A DNA stretch of 49,577 nucleotides from an uncultured Saprospiraceae bacterium (GCA_937967615.1 CALCMJ010000031.1:1-49577); one strand, 5' to 3'. Shown: positions 17,268-26,805, numbered from the stretch's first letter. Notes: generated by a model not told the origin, from the sequence alone. Translations and numbers: made by a program.

Positions 17268-19124
17268 ATGACTATAAAAGAAGTTCTATTTTTATTTATC
17301 ACAATAAATTTAATTATGTGTAGCCCACCCCAAGACAGCTTACTTCAGCAGTATGCGTCCGCCGATAGAAAAGACACTCATAGCCATGCTGAACCTTCAA
17401 AAGCAATCTGTACACACCTCAATTTAAATTTAAAAGCAGATTTTAAGAGCAAGCGTTTGAGTGGATTTGCCTCCTATGATATTATTCACGATAATGCTTC
17501 AGAAATCATACTAGATGTAAAGAGTTTAGATATTAGCAAGGTGGAAGTAGATGGTGAGGAAGTAAAACATTCTATACAAGGGAATGACCCTATAAAAGGA
17601 TCTGCACTCCATATACCCTTAAAACAAACAAGCAAACAAGTAAAAATCCATTATAGCACAAATTCAGGAGCTGAAGCCGTTCAATGGTTGGACCCCATCC
17701 AGACCGCAGATAAAAAATATCCTTTCTTATTTACTCAAGGGCAGGCAATTCTTACACGTAGCTGGATTCCCTGCCAAGACAGTCCAGGCATACGTATAAG
17801 TTATGATGCTGAAGTGCAGGTACCTAAAGATCTAATGGCAGTGATGAGTGCTTCTAATACAACTGTAAAGTCCACTGATGGCTTATACAAGTTCCAAATG
17901 AAACAGGCTATCCCACCATACTTAATTGCATTGGCAATTGGAGATTTAGCTTTTGGAAAAGTAGGAGCCCGTACTGGTGTCTATGCAGAACCCTCATTAC
18001 TTGAGAAATCTGTTTATGAATTTGGAGAGATGGAAAAAATGCTGGAGTTAGCTGAGGATTTGTATGGCCCATATTTATGGGATCGCTACGATGTCATTGT
18101 TCTCCCTCCTAGTTTTCCTTTTGGTGGAATGGAAAACCCAAGACTTACGTTTGCCACGCCCACAATTATAGCAGGTGATAGATCCTTAACATCATTAATA
18201 GCACATGAACTTGCACATTCTTGGTCTGGCAACTTAGTTACAAATGCAACTTGGGATGACTTCTGGTTAAACGAAGGTTTTACAGTGTATTTTGAAAACC
18301 GAATCATGGAGGCGCTGTATGGAAAAGAATATGCAGAGATGCTATCCCTTCTAGGACATCAGGATCTTATGCATGAGGTTAAAGATTTGGGTACGCATAG
18401 TCACGATACACATTTGAAATTAAACTTATCAGGAAGAAACCCTGATGATGGAATGACTGACATAGCATATGAAAAAGGAGCGCACTTTTTGAGAATGATA
18501 GAATCAAAAGTAGGACGTGAAGCGTTTGATCAATTTTTGAATACTTATTTTTCTGAGAATAAATTTAAGTCCATGTCTACAACAGAATTTGAAGTATACT
18601 TAGCTAAAAATCTGTTAGACGAAAAAGGAATGGATATAAATATTAAGGAATGGATCTATGGAGCGGGCATACCTGAGAATTGCCCTGTAAGCACCTCAGA
18701 TAAATTTCAAAATGTGGAGAGGGCATATGGTTTGTTTGCTGAATCAGGAATTTTACCAGAAGAAAAAATAACTGATGAATGGACCACACATGAATGGTTG
18801 CATTTTATTAGAAACATAAATAAAGACGAAGAAAGTAAGTTATTTGCAGTCTTAGATACAAAATACAATTTCACCCATTCTGGAAATTCTGAAATTGCAG
18901 CAGCATGGTATGAAAAAGCTATTCATAATGGGTACTATAAAGAAATCACAGCAGAGATAGAATCATTTTTAATAAATGTAGGTAGACGTAAGTTTCTTAC
19001 GCCTTTATATCGGGCTCTAAAAGAAGAGGGCGATATAAAAACAGCACGTGACATCTACGAAAAAGCAAGGCAAAATTACCATTCTGTTTCTACCCAAACG
19101 ATGGATGCTTTGCTTTTAGATTAG
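17268..19124 (+). CDS. M1 family aminopeptidase, LTA4H-like
   Basis: 618 residues. N-terminal beta domain, then the exopeptidase motif FGGMENP and the zinc site HELAHSWSGN near 312 with the third ligand in WLNEGF. The C-terminal alpha-helical half resembles leukotriene A4 hydrolase-type aminopeptidases, as is common in Bacteroidota. It removes N-terminal residues from peptides. The N-terminus is hydrophobic with a cysteine (INLIMCSPP), so it may be a lipoprotein, but methionine before the cysteine is atypical. It is one base after the dynamin-like gene and 32 bases before the S46 peptidase. Confidence 0.9.
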   Translation: MTIKEVLFLFITINLIMCSPPQDSLLQQYASADRKDTHSHAEPSKAICTHLNLNLKADFKSKRLSGFASYDIIHDNASEIILDVKSLDISKVEVDGEEVKHSIQGNDPIKGSALHIPLKQTSKQVKIHYSTNSGAEAVQWLDPIQTADKKYPFLFTQGQAILTRSWIPCQDSPGIRISYDAEVQVPKDLMAVMSASNTTVKSTDGLYKFQMKQAIPPYLIALAIGDLAFGKVGARTGVYAEPSLLEKSVYEFGEMEKMLELAEDLYGPYLWDRYDVIVLPPSFPFGGMENPRLTFATPTIIAGDRSLTSLIAHELAHSWSGNLVTNATWDDFWLNEGFTVYFENRIMEALYGKEYAEMLSLLGHQDLMHEVKDLGTHSHDTHLKLNLSGRNPDDGMTDIAYEKGAHFLRMIESKVGREAFDQFLNTYFSENKFKSMSTTEFEVYLAKNLLDEKGMDINIKEWIYGAGIPENCPVSTSDKFQNVERAYGLFAESGILPEEKITDEWTTHEWLHFIRNINKDEESKLFAVLDTKYNFTHSGNSEIAAAWYEKAIHNGYYKEITAEIESFLINVGRRKFLTPLYRALKEEGDIKTARDIYEKARQNYHSVSTQTMDALLLD

Positions 19125-19156
19125 TATATTTATACAACAAAAACAATTAACATTAT

Positions 19157-21235
19157 ATGAAAAAACTGAAAGTAAAATTTTTAAGTCTTCTTATAATCCT
19201 AGCCGTATTTCAAGTGAATGCGCAAGAGAAGGCTGCAAGTCCATTTGATTTTGGGAAAATGTGGACTTTTGAGACACCACCAAAAGAGTGGTTTAAAGAA
19301 GCATATGGCTTTGAGCCTAGTGATGACTGGTTTGAAGATGTGCGAATGTCTTCACTACGATTTGCAAGTTGGTGTTCTGCGTCTTTTGTTTCTCCGAGTG
19401 GATTGATAATGACAAACCATCACTGTTCTAGAGATGTTTCAGTACAGGTACAAGCGGAGGGTGAAAATTTTGATAAAAGAGGCTTTTACGCGAATACTCT
19501 AGCCGAGGAGCGCAAAGTAGAAGGCTTGTTTGTAGAACAACTTGTAAAGACTGTAGATATAACTGATGAAGTTAGAATTACAAAAACACCATTTGAATCT
19601 CAGGCAGATAAGATGCAAAAACAGGCGGATGCTATTAAAGCGATAGAAGACAAATATGCAGCAATGCCAGGATGGGAAAATCTTAGATTACAAGTCGTTA
19701 CTTATTATTCTGGAGGCAAATATTCTTTGTATGGTTATAAGCGCTATGATGACATAAGACTTGTTTGGCTTCCTGAACTAGATCTTGGATTTTATGGTGG
19801 AGATCCAGACAACTTTACATATCCACGTTATAACCTTGACTGCACATTTTGGAGAGCATATGATGAAGCAGGAAATCCGTTGAATACATCTGAAAACTAT
19901 TTAGAATTTAATCCTAATGGGATTAGTGATCAAGATCCAGTTTTCGTAGTTGGAAATCCAGGTCGTACGGAAAGGTACAGAACGAATGCACAGTTAGAAT
20001 ACGACAGAGATTACAGATATAAGATGCTTTTAAAATCTCTCACGAATAGGCATGACATGTTGCTAGAAGAGTATAATTTAATTAAAGATGATCCAGCTCA
20101 GGAAATGGAAGCGCAAGAACTTTTGGGTAACATCTTCAATATGTCAAATAGTATGAAGGCATACGGTGGAATTGTAGGCGGCTTGCATGATGAAGCTTTA
20201 ATGGGCCGTAAACAAGAGATGGAAAATAATATTAAGAAACATTCAGGTGCAGACTATTGGGATCAACTTGCTGCTGCCTATGCTGAATTAAATCAACATG
20301 CATGGCCTGTGAGTCATCTAGCGCCACGCAGTTATAGAGGGAAGATATTGGGCCTGATGCATGAGGTCTACAACTTTGATAAGCTTTCTATGGATAAAAC
20401 GGCAGCGCCTGATGATCTAAATGCTGCAGTTGCAAGTATTTCAGAAAAATCTTCGGTACTGACTGACAAACGAGAAATGAAACTGTTTGCCATGCTTTTA
20501 CAAGAAATATCTGAGGATATATACCCTGGCGACAAAACATTAGAAACAATACTAGGAGGGAAAAACATATTCCAATTCGTTGATCTTCTTTCTAAGTCTG
20601 AGTTTAGTTCGTCAGAGAAAGTCAAAAGCATGCTAATGGATGGTAAGAAAATGAATGAAGGTTCTGATCCATTTCTTTCTATGTCAAGAGCATTTGGTAA
20701 GAAATACGATGCAGCATCAGAAGCGTTTGGAAGTTCATCACCAATGCGTAGAGATTTAGAGACGAAGATTGCAAACTCTGCATTTGATTTATATGGAACT
20801 TCTTTGCCACCTGATGCAACATTCACTTTGAGAATATCAGATGGAATTGTTACTGGCTATAACTATAACGGTACTGAAGCACCATACAAAACAACTTATT
20901 TCGGTCTTTACGACAGACACTATTCGAACGATTCAGAATCACCATGGTCTCTTCCTGAAAAATGGCAGAACCCACCAATGGAACTTCTAATGGCACCACT
21001 CAATATAGTCTCTACGAATGATATCATTGGTGGGAATTCAGGTTCGCCTTTGATTAATGCTAAAGGAGAAGCAGTAGGTCTCATTTTTGATGGTAACATT
21101 GAATCCTTACCAGGGAATTTTATTTTTGATGATGAGTCAAATAGAACTGTTTCTGTACATGCAGGAGGAATTTATGCTGCATTAAAATACATTTACAAAG
21201 CTGACCGAATTGTTAAAGAACTAGATAGAATGTAA
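19157..21235 (+). CDS. S46 dipeptidyl-peptidase (DPP7-like)
   Basis: 692 residues. Signal peptide 1-22 (FQVNAQ). Chymotrypsin-like catalytic parts: histidine in SGLIMTNHHC near 87 and serine in IGGNSGSPL near 626. S46 enzymes remove dipeptides from peptide N-termini in the periplasm. The residue 18 positions after the active serine is glycine (in IFDGN); in this family glycine there goes with DPP7-type hydrophobic P1 preference and arginine or serine with DPP11-type acidic preference. The gene ends the run started at 14837 and is followed by a strong terminator. With the M1 enzyme it would form a peptide-degrading pair. Confidence 0.92.
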   Translation: MKKLKVKFLSLLIILAVFQVNAQEKAASPFDFGKMWTFETPPKEWFKEAYGFEPSDDWFEDVRMSSLRFASWCSASFVSPSGLIMTNHHCSRDVSVQVQAEGENFDKRGFYANTLAEERKVEGLFVEQLVKTVDITDEVRITKTPFESQADKMQKQADAIKAIEDKYAAMPGWENLRLQVVTYYSGGKYSLYGYKRYDDIRLVWLPELDLGFYGGDPDNFTYPRYNLDCTFWRAYDEAGNPLNTSENYLEFNPNGISDQDPVFVVGNPGRTERYRTNAQLEYDRDYRYKMLLKSLTNRHDMLLEEYNLIKDDPAQEMEAQELLGNIFNMSNSMKAYGGIVGGLHDEALMGRKQEMENNIKKHSGADYWDQLAAAYAELNQHAWPVSHLAPRSYRGKILGLMHEVYNFDKLSMDKTAAPDDLNAAVASISEKSSVLTDKREMKLFAMLLQEISEDIYPGDKTLETILGGKNIFQFVDLLSKSEFSSSEKVKSMLMDGKKMNEGSDPFLSMSRAFGKKYDAASEAFGSSSPMRRDLETKIANSAFDLYGTSLPPDATFTLRISDGIVTGYNYNGTEAPYKTTYFGLYDRHYSNDSESPWSLPEKWQNPPMELLMAPLNIVSTNDIIGGNSGSPLINAKGEAVGLIFDGNIESLPGNFIFDDESNRTVSVHAGGIYAALKYIYKADRIVKELDRM

Positions 21236-21250
21236 TTTCTATCCTAAGGT

Positions 21251-21287
21251 AAAAAAAGGCATTACTCTTTGAGTAATGCCTTTTTTT
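21251..21287. terminator. Bidirectional intrinsic terminator
   Basis: Seven A, 10-bp stem GGCATTACTC/GAGTAATGCC with loop TTT, seven T. It separates the convergent S46 gene and the AlkD-like gene, whose stop codon overlaps the T-run. Confidence 0.92.
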
Positions 21288-21945
21288 ATGCTTCTCTTTT
21301 AGTTAAATTGGATAGTTCTGGATGTTGACTTACAAAATTAAATACTTCCAAAGGCTTATATTTATAATGTTGCCTTAAGGCCCAACCAGATGCTTTATTG
21401 ATAAAAAATTCTTTGGAGTCCTTATGACTTAATATATATGATTGTAATAAATCAAAATTAGTTTTTTCTCTATGTTTCAGTTGGTGTAACAATGCTGTTC
21501 TATTCAACCACATATTATCACTCTGGATCCAGTTATCACATTTTAGCTTCCTCGTTTCGGGAAATTTCAAAAACAACCTACCGATACCATTTGATGCAAT
21601 CCAATCTACTGTATCCCACCACGATTTATTAGTCACTAGTTGCTCCAAAACACCTATCCATTCTTTATCCATTTTATTTACTACCCTTTCCATCCAATCC
21701 ATTGCAGTGTATTGAAATTCTCGTTCTTCCTCATTCCACAATTTATTGATTAGGTCTCTGAAGTCATCGTTTGGCTTAATCTTATACTTCTTATAAACTG
21801 AAGAATTCAATTTTTTCCTCAGTGGAGATTTTATACCTAGGAACTCAAATTTGCCCTTCATGTATTTCTTCATGCTAGTTGCTTGACCAAGATCTTTATT
21901 TGATTCGAATAGAAATTTCAATTCGTCAAAAACGGGCTTATACAT
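21286..21945 (-). CDS. AlkD-like DNA alkylation repair protein
   Basis: 219 residues of HEAT-like helices. The motifs NKSWWDTVDW, MWLNRTALLHQL and KASGWALRQH carry the tryptophans, aspartate and arginine that AlkD uses to hold alkylated DNA without base flipping. It should remove N3- and N7-alkylpurines. The gene appears monocistronic: the lipoprotein gene of the sigma operon ends 43 bases upstream, so readthrough from that operon is possible. Confidence 0.87.
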   Translation of the reverse strand: MYKPVFDELKFLFESNKDLGQATSMKKYMKGKFEFLGIKSPLRKKLNSSVYKKYKIKPNDDFRDLINKLWNEEEREFQYTAMDWMERVVNKMDKEWIGVLEQLVTNKSWWDTVDWIASNGIGRLFLKFPETRKLKCDNWIQSDNMWLNRTALLHQLKHREKTNFDLLQSYILSHKDSKEFFINKASGWALRQHYKYKPLEVFNFVSQHPELSNLTKREA

Positions 21946-21988
21946 AATGTAAATAAAAGAAATGTAGATGATCTATTCTATTCCAGGG

Positions 21989-23065
21989 CTATCCTTGATA
22001 CGCTAAGCCTATCTTGATATTCTCAGCTTGAATCACTTTAAAAGAGTTGCTATCTAATGAGAAGGCTTTACAGGAGATGCTACCTTTAATTATTACAGTT
22101 TTGCTTCCTGAAGAATTTATCTGATATTCTTCAACGGTGTCTATCATAAATGTGCTTGCGGCATCTTGCTGGCCATAATCACTCCTATATGTTGTTCCAT
22201 CAGAATCAATGAATTCCAAAACGAGTCCTGGTCCATCAAAAGAAGTTGCTGGGCCCAATGTAAATATTGTCTCATAGCCTATTTGTGCAGGTAAGCTTGC
22301 GGAATCCGTTAAATCAAGGCTGAACGAAAGATCACAATTCTGAGAAATAACATCTACAGTAACTTGCTCTGCAGAAGCAGAATAAGTTGCCGTAGATGTT
22401 GATTCCCCATTACTCCAATTTATTTGGAGAGGTGATTGTGTGAAAGCCGTTAGTCCAAAGTAAATATTACTTTGATCGAATGTAGTTTGCACTATGGCAT
22501 TACAAGATTCTGTAAGGTCATAATTAAAACTTCCATTCATGGTTGCTTTAAACCCATTGGAAACTTCCAGATTGTATTGCACTGGAATATTTTTAATATC
22601 CCTAAGTAGAGGCAAGGGAATAAGTGTATTGTCATTATTTGTAAAATCTAAACTTCCTACTGACCATTCTGATTGATATGCACCTGTTACATCACTTAGG
22701 TCTGGAACTAGCATTATTCCTTCTGTTCCTGTAAAATTCAATGCATAGCTCAAATTAGAATTTATATTACTCTTGATTTCTTCAATTGAATTAAGTGCAG
22801 GGAGATCATCAAAGTAAAAATTCAATTCTTGATCACCCGGTTCTGTAGAACTAAACTCAGAATAATAATCAAAGCTTCCTAAAATATTCTCATCAAAGCC
22901 TGTTTCCATAACATAGCCATTGGCACCCGCCTGCATATTTATTTCAACTCCATCAACTACTAAATTAGTTTCAAAGACAGCTTCTTTTGGCACTACATCA
23001 AACCCTTCTGTTTCGCAGGAAACAATAAGCATAGTAAATAGTAAAAGAACAATCCAGTTTCTCAT
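21989..23065 (-). CDS. Lipoprotein of the ECF sigma operon (unknown family)
   Basis: 358 residues. Clear lipoprotein signal MRNWIVLLLFTMLIVSC with C17. The rest looks like beta-sandwich repeats: LVVDGVEINMQAGANGYVM, paired cysteines around residues 170-230 and many D/N/S-rich loops, as in surface adhesin-like lipoproteins. I recognise no named family. Its ATG overlaps the stop of the preceding gene in TAATG, so translation is coupled to the barrel-like protein. Third gene of a sigma factor operon, and probably its envelope effector or sensor partner; that role is inferred from position. Confidence 0.75.
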   Translation of the reverse strand: MRNWIVLLLFTMLIVSCETEGFDVVPKEAVFETNLVVDGVEINMQAGANGYVMETGFDENILGSFDYYSEFSSTEPGDQELNFYFDDLPALNSIEEIKSNINSNLSYALNFTGTEGIMLVPDLSDVTGAYQSEWSVGSLDFTNNDNTLIPLPLLRDIKNIPVQYNLEVSNGFKATMNGSFNYDLTESCNAIVQTTFDQSNIYFGLTAFTQSPLQINWSNGESTSTATYSASAEQVTVDVISQNCDLSFSLDLTDSASLPAQIGYETIFTLGPATSFDGPGLVLEFIDSDGTTYRSDYGQQDAASTFMIDTVEEYQINSSGSKTVIIKGSISCKAFSLDSNSFKVIQAENIKIGLAYQG

Positions 23066-24327
23066 TACAGATACAATTTTAGTTTTAACCCAATCGAAGA
23101 TTCCTCATTAAATAAGGCAGTTTTTTTCATTGGAAATTCATATTGAACATCCAGTGATGTATGCGCGTTTAGCATATAAGCTAAAGATACATTTGCTCTA
23201 TAGTATGTGTTTGTATAAAATTCTCTATCCAGCCAGATCTTTTTCTCTTCAGTTACAAGGCCATCTACCTTAGTCTGTTTATTTGCACCAAGGGCAAGAA
23301 TTCTATTGTAAGAAAAGCCAGAAGCTAAGTAGATCTTATTTGAAAAGTGATATTCAAGAATCGCAGGTACTTGGACTGCATGTATAGATTGTCCCACAAT
23401 CTCTTGTTCATACATATTTGCGCCAAAACTTACAAACTCAGAAGAATCTTTTGCAATGGAAGATATTTCTAATGGCTTATAAGAATAAGCAGGTTCTACA
23501 CTTATAGCAAGATTACTATTAATGAAATACCTGTGGTGCAAACCAAAGTTATAGGACCTATCTTTATCGAAGGTCTGTGAGGCGATATAAACACCTAACG
23601 TAGGTCTTTTTATCTCAGGAATAATTTTTATAGCCGATTCCACTTCAGGACCATTTATACTATTCGCAGGAATATTTAAATAATTTATTCCTAGCGAATT
23701 TATATTCCTCAATGAAGATATGGTGGATCGTAGTTCTTCATGCAGCATCAATTTTTCAGAATTCAAGTTTGCTGCATTTACTATTGCTTCGGATTTGGAA
23801 GCGTCTATCTTCTGATTATTAAACTGATTGAAATCAATTGGTTTCTTGGTAGATTGTAAAGGCTTATTTAATTCAAAATTCTGGGTAGGGTCCTTTTCTT
23901 TAGATATTGGCTCTTCAATATTATCAATTACTGTTTTTGATTCAATAGCAGCTTGTTCTTTTTCTTTTTGCTTAGAATTTGTTTCATTAGATTTTGATGC
24001 TGAAATGTCTGCAACAACTATTTGGTCATCTTTTGCTATTAGAGTCTCATTTCCTTTATCAGAGCTAGCAATTGATTCTATTTTATTAAGTTCTATTTTT
24101 TTATTGTTTCGAGTCTTGTAGCTAAACGTATAAATTGTATAACAAAGAACAAGAAGACATAAAAGGCCTGCAAGCTTATACAACTTAAAAGGCTTATCCT
24201 TAGCAAATGTATTAGGTGGCACCTGTCTATCCAAGATAGATTCCATATTCTCCCATGCCTCATCATCTAAGGGAAAATGTTGTTTTGACAATTTGTCTTT
24301 AATAAATTTATCCAGATGTTTCTCCAT
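23065..24327 (-). CDS. Membrane protein with cytoplasmic N-terminus and C-terminal barrel-like domain; candidate anti-sigma
   Basis: 420 residues. Residues 1-47 are a charged cytoplasmic segment (MEKHLDKFIKDKLS... WENMESIL), 48-70 a single transmembrane helix, 75-230 a low-complexity K/E/S/N linker, and about 243-420 alternating beta strands (GVYIASQTFDKDRSYNFGLHHRYFI, SVEPAYSYKPL, DVQYEFPMKKTA) ending in GLKLKLYL, like the small outer-membrane beta-barrel (OMP_b-brl) family. The start overlaps the sigma gene by 20 bases. Position and N-terminal layout suggest an anti-sigma factor, while the barrel half suggests an outer-membrane link. Similar fusions occur in Bacteroidota; function is not established here. 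Confidence 0.75.
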   Translation of the reverse strand: MEKHLDKFIKDKLSKQHFPLDDEAWENMESILDRQVPPNTFAKDKPFKLYKLAGLLCLLVLCYTIYTFSYKTRNNKKIELNKIESIASSDKGNETLIAKDDQIVVADISASKSNETNSKQKEKEQAAIESKTVIDNIEEPISKEKDPTQNFELNKPLQSTKKPIDFNQFNNQKIDASKSEAIVNAANLNSEKLMLHEELRSTISSLRNINSLGINYLNIPANSINGPEVESAIKIIPEIKRPTLGVYIASQTFDKDRSYNFGLHHRYFINSNLAISVEPAYSYKPLEISSIAKDSSEFVSFGANMYEQEIVGQSIHAVQVPAILEYHFSNKIYLASGFSYNRILALGANKQTKVDGLVTEEKKIWLDREFYTNTYYRANVSLAYMLNAHTSLDVQYEFPMKKTALFNEESSIGLKLKLYL

Positions 24328-24892
24328 AATTGAGCGAATTTGAAGTATTCAATGAAGCTTTAATCATCTTCTGCAGTTTTTTTCTGGCTGCAGAAACATG
24401 CCATTTAGATGTATTCTCATTCATTCCTAATTTTTCAGCTATCTCTCTGTGTTTATAGCCTTCAATTGCATACATTGAAAAAACGATCCTGCTTAGTTTT
24501 GGTAATTTTTGCACCATCATTTCAATGTCCTTTGCATCAAACATTTTATCTGCCTCGTTAGCCTCTGAGCCTGAAAACTTATCTGCATCAAGTAGAATAT
24601 CAAAATTCTCTACTAGGGCAATTCGTTTTTTATTTCTTCTGTACTCATCAATGATTGTATTAATCATTATTCTTGAACACCAAGCTTCAAACGGCACGGC
24701 TGAATCATACTTTTCAAGGTTTTTTAAAATTTTGTAAAACCCTTGATTTAGCATATCCTTTGCCTCGTCCCTATCTCTAGTATAACGCACACATATGCTC
24801 ATAAGAAAGCTAAAGCACTGCGTGTACAATGTGTACTGTGCTTTCCTTTCTTCACTTAAGCAAGCCTTTATGAGAAATGCGTCAATTTTCAT
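24308..24892 (-). CDS. ECF-type RNA polymerase sigma factor
   Basis: 194 residues. Sigma-70 region 2 at about 17-90 (ARDEAKDMLNQGFYKI-like and FEAWCSRIMINTIIDEYRR) and region 4 at about 125-185 (KLPKLSRIVFSMYAIEGY, HREIAEKLGMNENTSKWHVS). ATG at 24892. It overlaps the next gene by 20 bases, and a third gene follows, so a three-gene operon (sigma, candidate anti-sigma/barrel, lipoprotein) is likely. The 330-base upstream region contains TGTAC-AAC-GTACA (24929-24941), which could be its control site. The sigma may activate its own operon, as ECF factors often do. Confidence 0.9.
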   Translation of the reverse strand: MKIDAFLIKACLSEERKAQYTLYTQCFSFLMSICVRYTRDRDEAKDMLNQGFYKILKNLEKYDSAVPFEAWCSRIMINTIIDEYRRNKKRIALVENFDILLDADKFSGSEANEADKMFDAKDIEMMVQKLPKLSRIVFSMYAIEGYKHREIAEKLGMNENTSKWHVSAARKKLQKMIKASLNTSNSLNYGETSG

Positions 24893-25223
24893 TTTGAGTA
24901 ATAACCAATAAAAATACAGCCTATTTCGTGTACAACGTACAGAAATAACCCATTATTGATCAGCATTTCTACAATTTGCTTTGTTTCGCGCAACTTAGCC
25001 CTACAGCATTAGGACTAAAAAAAAGAATTGATCAGCATTACGAAACTTATTGTGTGTGTTGGAATTACAAGTTTCAATAGGATACACGTATAAATGAATG
25101 GAATGGTTGGGTCAATGTGGAAAATAAATCAAACTTATTATTAAATAATTGATAATCAATTAGTTATACATAAGTTAATTGTTTGGAATTCGGCAAAAGT
25201 TGATCAATTTATCTGATTTTCCA
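24893..25223. other. Non-coding region upstream of the sigma operon
   Basis: No gene seen. Contains the interrupted palindrome TGTAC-AAC-GTACA at 24929-24941, 37 bases before the sigma start, and the near-palindrome AATTGAT-A-ATCAATT at 25147-25161. No T-run terminator for the gene ending at 25224 is visible. Confidence 0.45.
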
Positions 25224-26708
25224 TTAATCTATGAGCTTAATGTGAATCATCTCAGATTTCTTCATATCAGACTGCAATAATTTCTTAACAGTTTCTCCAT
25301 TCAGCTCATACTCGATGCCAACCGTGTTTGGCGGCTTTGTCCCAACATTATCTGCATGTATCAATAAATAGTGCAATCCTGCCCTATTTAATCTTAGTTC
25401 TAGCTCTACTGGCTCATTTTCTAAGGAATAATCTTCTAAAATCCACTCCCCATTAAAATTTATTGAAACTCTATCGCCATCTAATAAGATGTGATCATAC
25501 ACTTTAAGCTTAAGAATTCCATCTACAGCAGACATTTCTACTTCAGATAATTTAACCTCACGTTCCTTTACTTCTTTAGGAAACTCCAACACAATAGGTC
25601 CTTCAATCCCTGATTTTAGATCCTTCTCAATACTTACTTCTTCTTCAAATTCAAGATCCTCTTCTAGAGAAATAAATTTATGCGATGGCTGTTCAATGAG
25701 TTTATTGTAATCAATATATCTATCGTAACTCATTTTAAAATACCTAGGATACTCAAGCAGCAAGGGTACATTGAATGACTGATCATTAATGACTTGATTT
25801 ATGTCATCTAGAAATCCATAGTAACTCAAATTTGTATGTTGGGTAAGGATCGTATTATAAAATTGATATTGCAATGAAGGATCCTCATTCTTTAAATTTT
25901 GTTTTCTCAATTCCAAAAACTGGGCAGCATCTGTAATAAAGGCTCCCATCTTTTGTGTCAAAATCTGCTTAATGTGTGTAAAATCAAAATCTTCTTCAAC
26001 TAACATCCTGGAATACAAAAAATCTCTAAAGTTCTTATGCAATATGTATAGATCGTCGTTAGGAAGATAGTTAGGATCATACTTGACAGAAAGCACAATA
26101 TCTGAAACAGGAACATAAATACTTCTTATGCGTTCCCACAATTCTATATATTTCCTTTCGCCCGTACGGGTATAAGACCATTCTAGTAAGACGCGATGCA
26201 TAATCGATCTATATTTGAAAAAATCTTCATAAATTTTTTCAAACTGCCCAAGTTTTGCCATTATATAATTGAAGTTATTATCCTCACGGATATCTTTTTT
26301 GAGCAAGAATCGTCTAATGATGTTCAATTCATATACGGTGAGGTCACATACGTATTTGATATTTTGTAATGATCTATTAAAATCTGAATGCGTTTTTAAA
26401 TTTATAGATTTAAAAATCTGTTCTGGAGCTTTTTGTTCAAACTTTTTGAATGAATTATCCTTGAACAATGAGACAGGTAATTGTGATACAATTTTCTTGT
26501 CCAAGGTGTAGGATGCATCATCTTGTACTTTTAGCAATTCTTCATTAAGCACATGCAAATGTCTATGTATCTCATTCATCCCATGGATACTAAGATTTAC
26601 GTACTGGATATAGGAGTTGACTTCAGGAACTGATTGCCCAAAAGCAATATTCCCAATCCCAAGTATTATTAATACTAAAAGCCTTTCTTTAAAAAATTTA
26701 ACAATCAT
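25224..26708 (-). CDS. Secreted protein of unknown function with C-terminal beta domain
   Basis: 494 residues from ATG 26708; a TTG 8 codons upstream is less likely. Signal peptide to about residue 25 (GIGNIAFGQ). Residues 30-340 are mostly helical with many aromatic and charged residues (LHKNFRDFLYSRM, QFYNTILTQHTNLSYYGFLDD). A short acidic linker (EEDLEFEEEVSIEKD) leads to a beta domain at about 395-494 with VDGILKLKVYDHILLDGDRV, INFNGEWIL and LHYLLIHADNVGTKPPN, a pattern I have seen in other Bacteroidota envelope proteins but cannot name. It shares the 16-base leader element with the TonB receptor operon. No function assigned. Confidence 0.7.
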   Translation of the reverse strand: MIVKFFKERLLVLIILGIGNIAFGQSVPEVNSYIQYVNLSIHGMNEIHRHLHVLNEELLKVQDDASYTLDKKIVSQLPVSLFKDNSFKKFEQKAPEQIFKSINLKTHSDFNRSLQNIKYVCDLTVYELNIIRRFLLKKDIREDNNFNYIMAKLGQFEKIYEDFFKYRSIMHRVLLEWSYTRTGERKYIELWERIRSIYVPVSDIVLSVKYDPNYLPNDDLYILHKNFRDFLYSRMLVEEDFDFTHIKQILTQKMGAFITDAAQFLELRKQNLKNEDPSLQYQFYNTILTQHTNLSYYGFLDDINQVINDQSFNVPLLLEYPRYFKMSYDRYIDYNKLIEQPSHKFISLEEDLEFEEEVSIEKDLKSGIEGPIVLEFPKEVKEREVKLSEVEMSAVDGILKLKVYDHILLDGDRVSINFNGEWILEDYSLENEPVELELRLNRAGLHYLLIHADNVGTKPPNTVGIEYELNGETVKKLLQSDMKKSEMIHIKLID

Positions 26709-26753
26709 ATAATCCAATGGTGAATGTATCAAAGAGTTCTCAAATAGTAGACG

Positions 26754-26805
26754 TATTATGGTCGTTTTAGTAAATAAATTATGAAAACTTTAATATAATA
26801 TCCAA
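26754..26805 (-). promoter_or_regulatory. Promoter-like boxes plus shared leader element
   Basis: Minus strand: TTG (26803-26805), 21 bases, TAATTTAT (26774-26781, six of eight consensus positions), then TAAAACGACCATAATA (26754-26769), which would begin at or near the transcription start. The 16-mer is identical to that at 7467-7482. Confidence 0.4.

Noticed and set aside
24812..24843. AAAGCAC/GTGCTTT inverted repeat
   Set aside because: It lies inside the sigma factor coding sequence with a 18-19 base loop; not counted as a separate feature.
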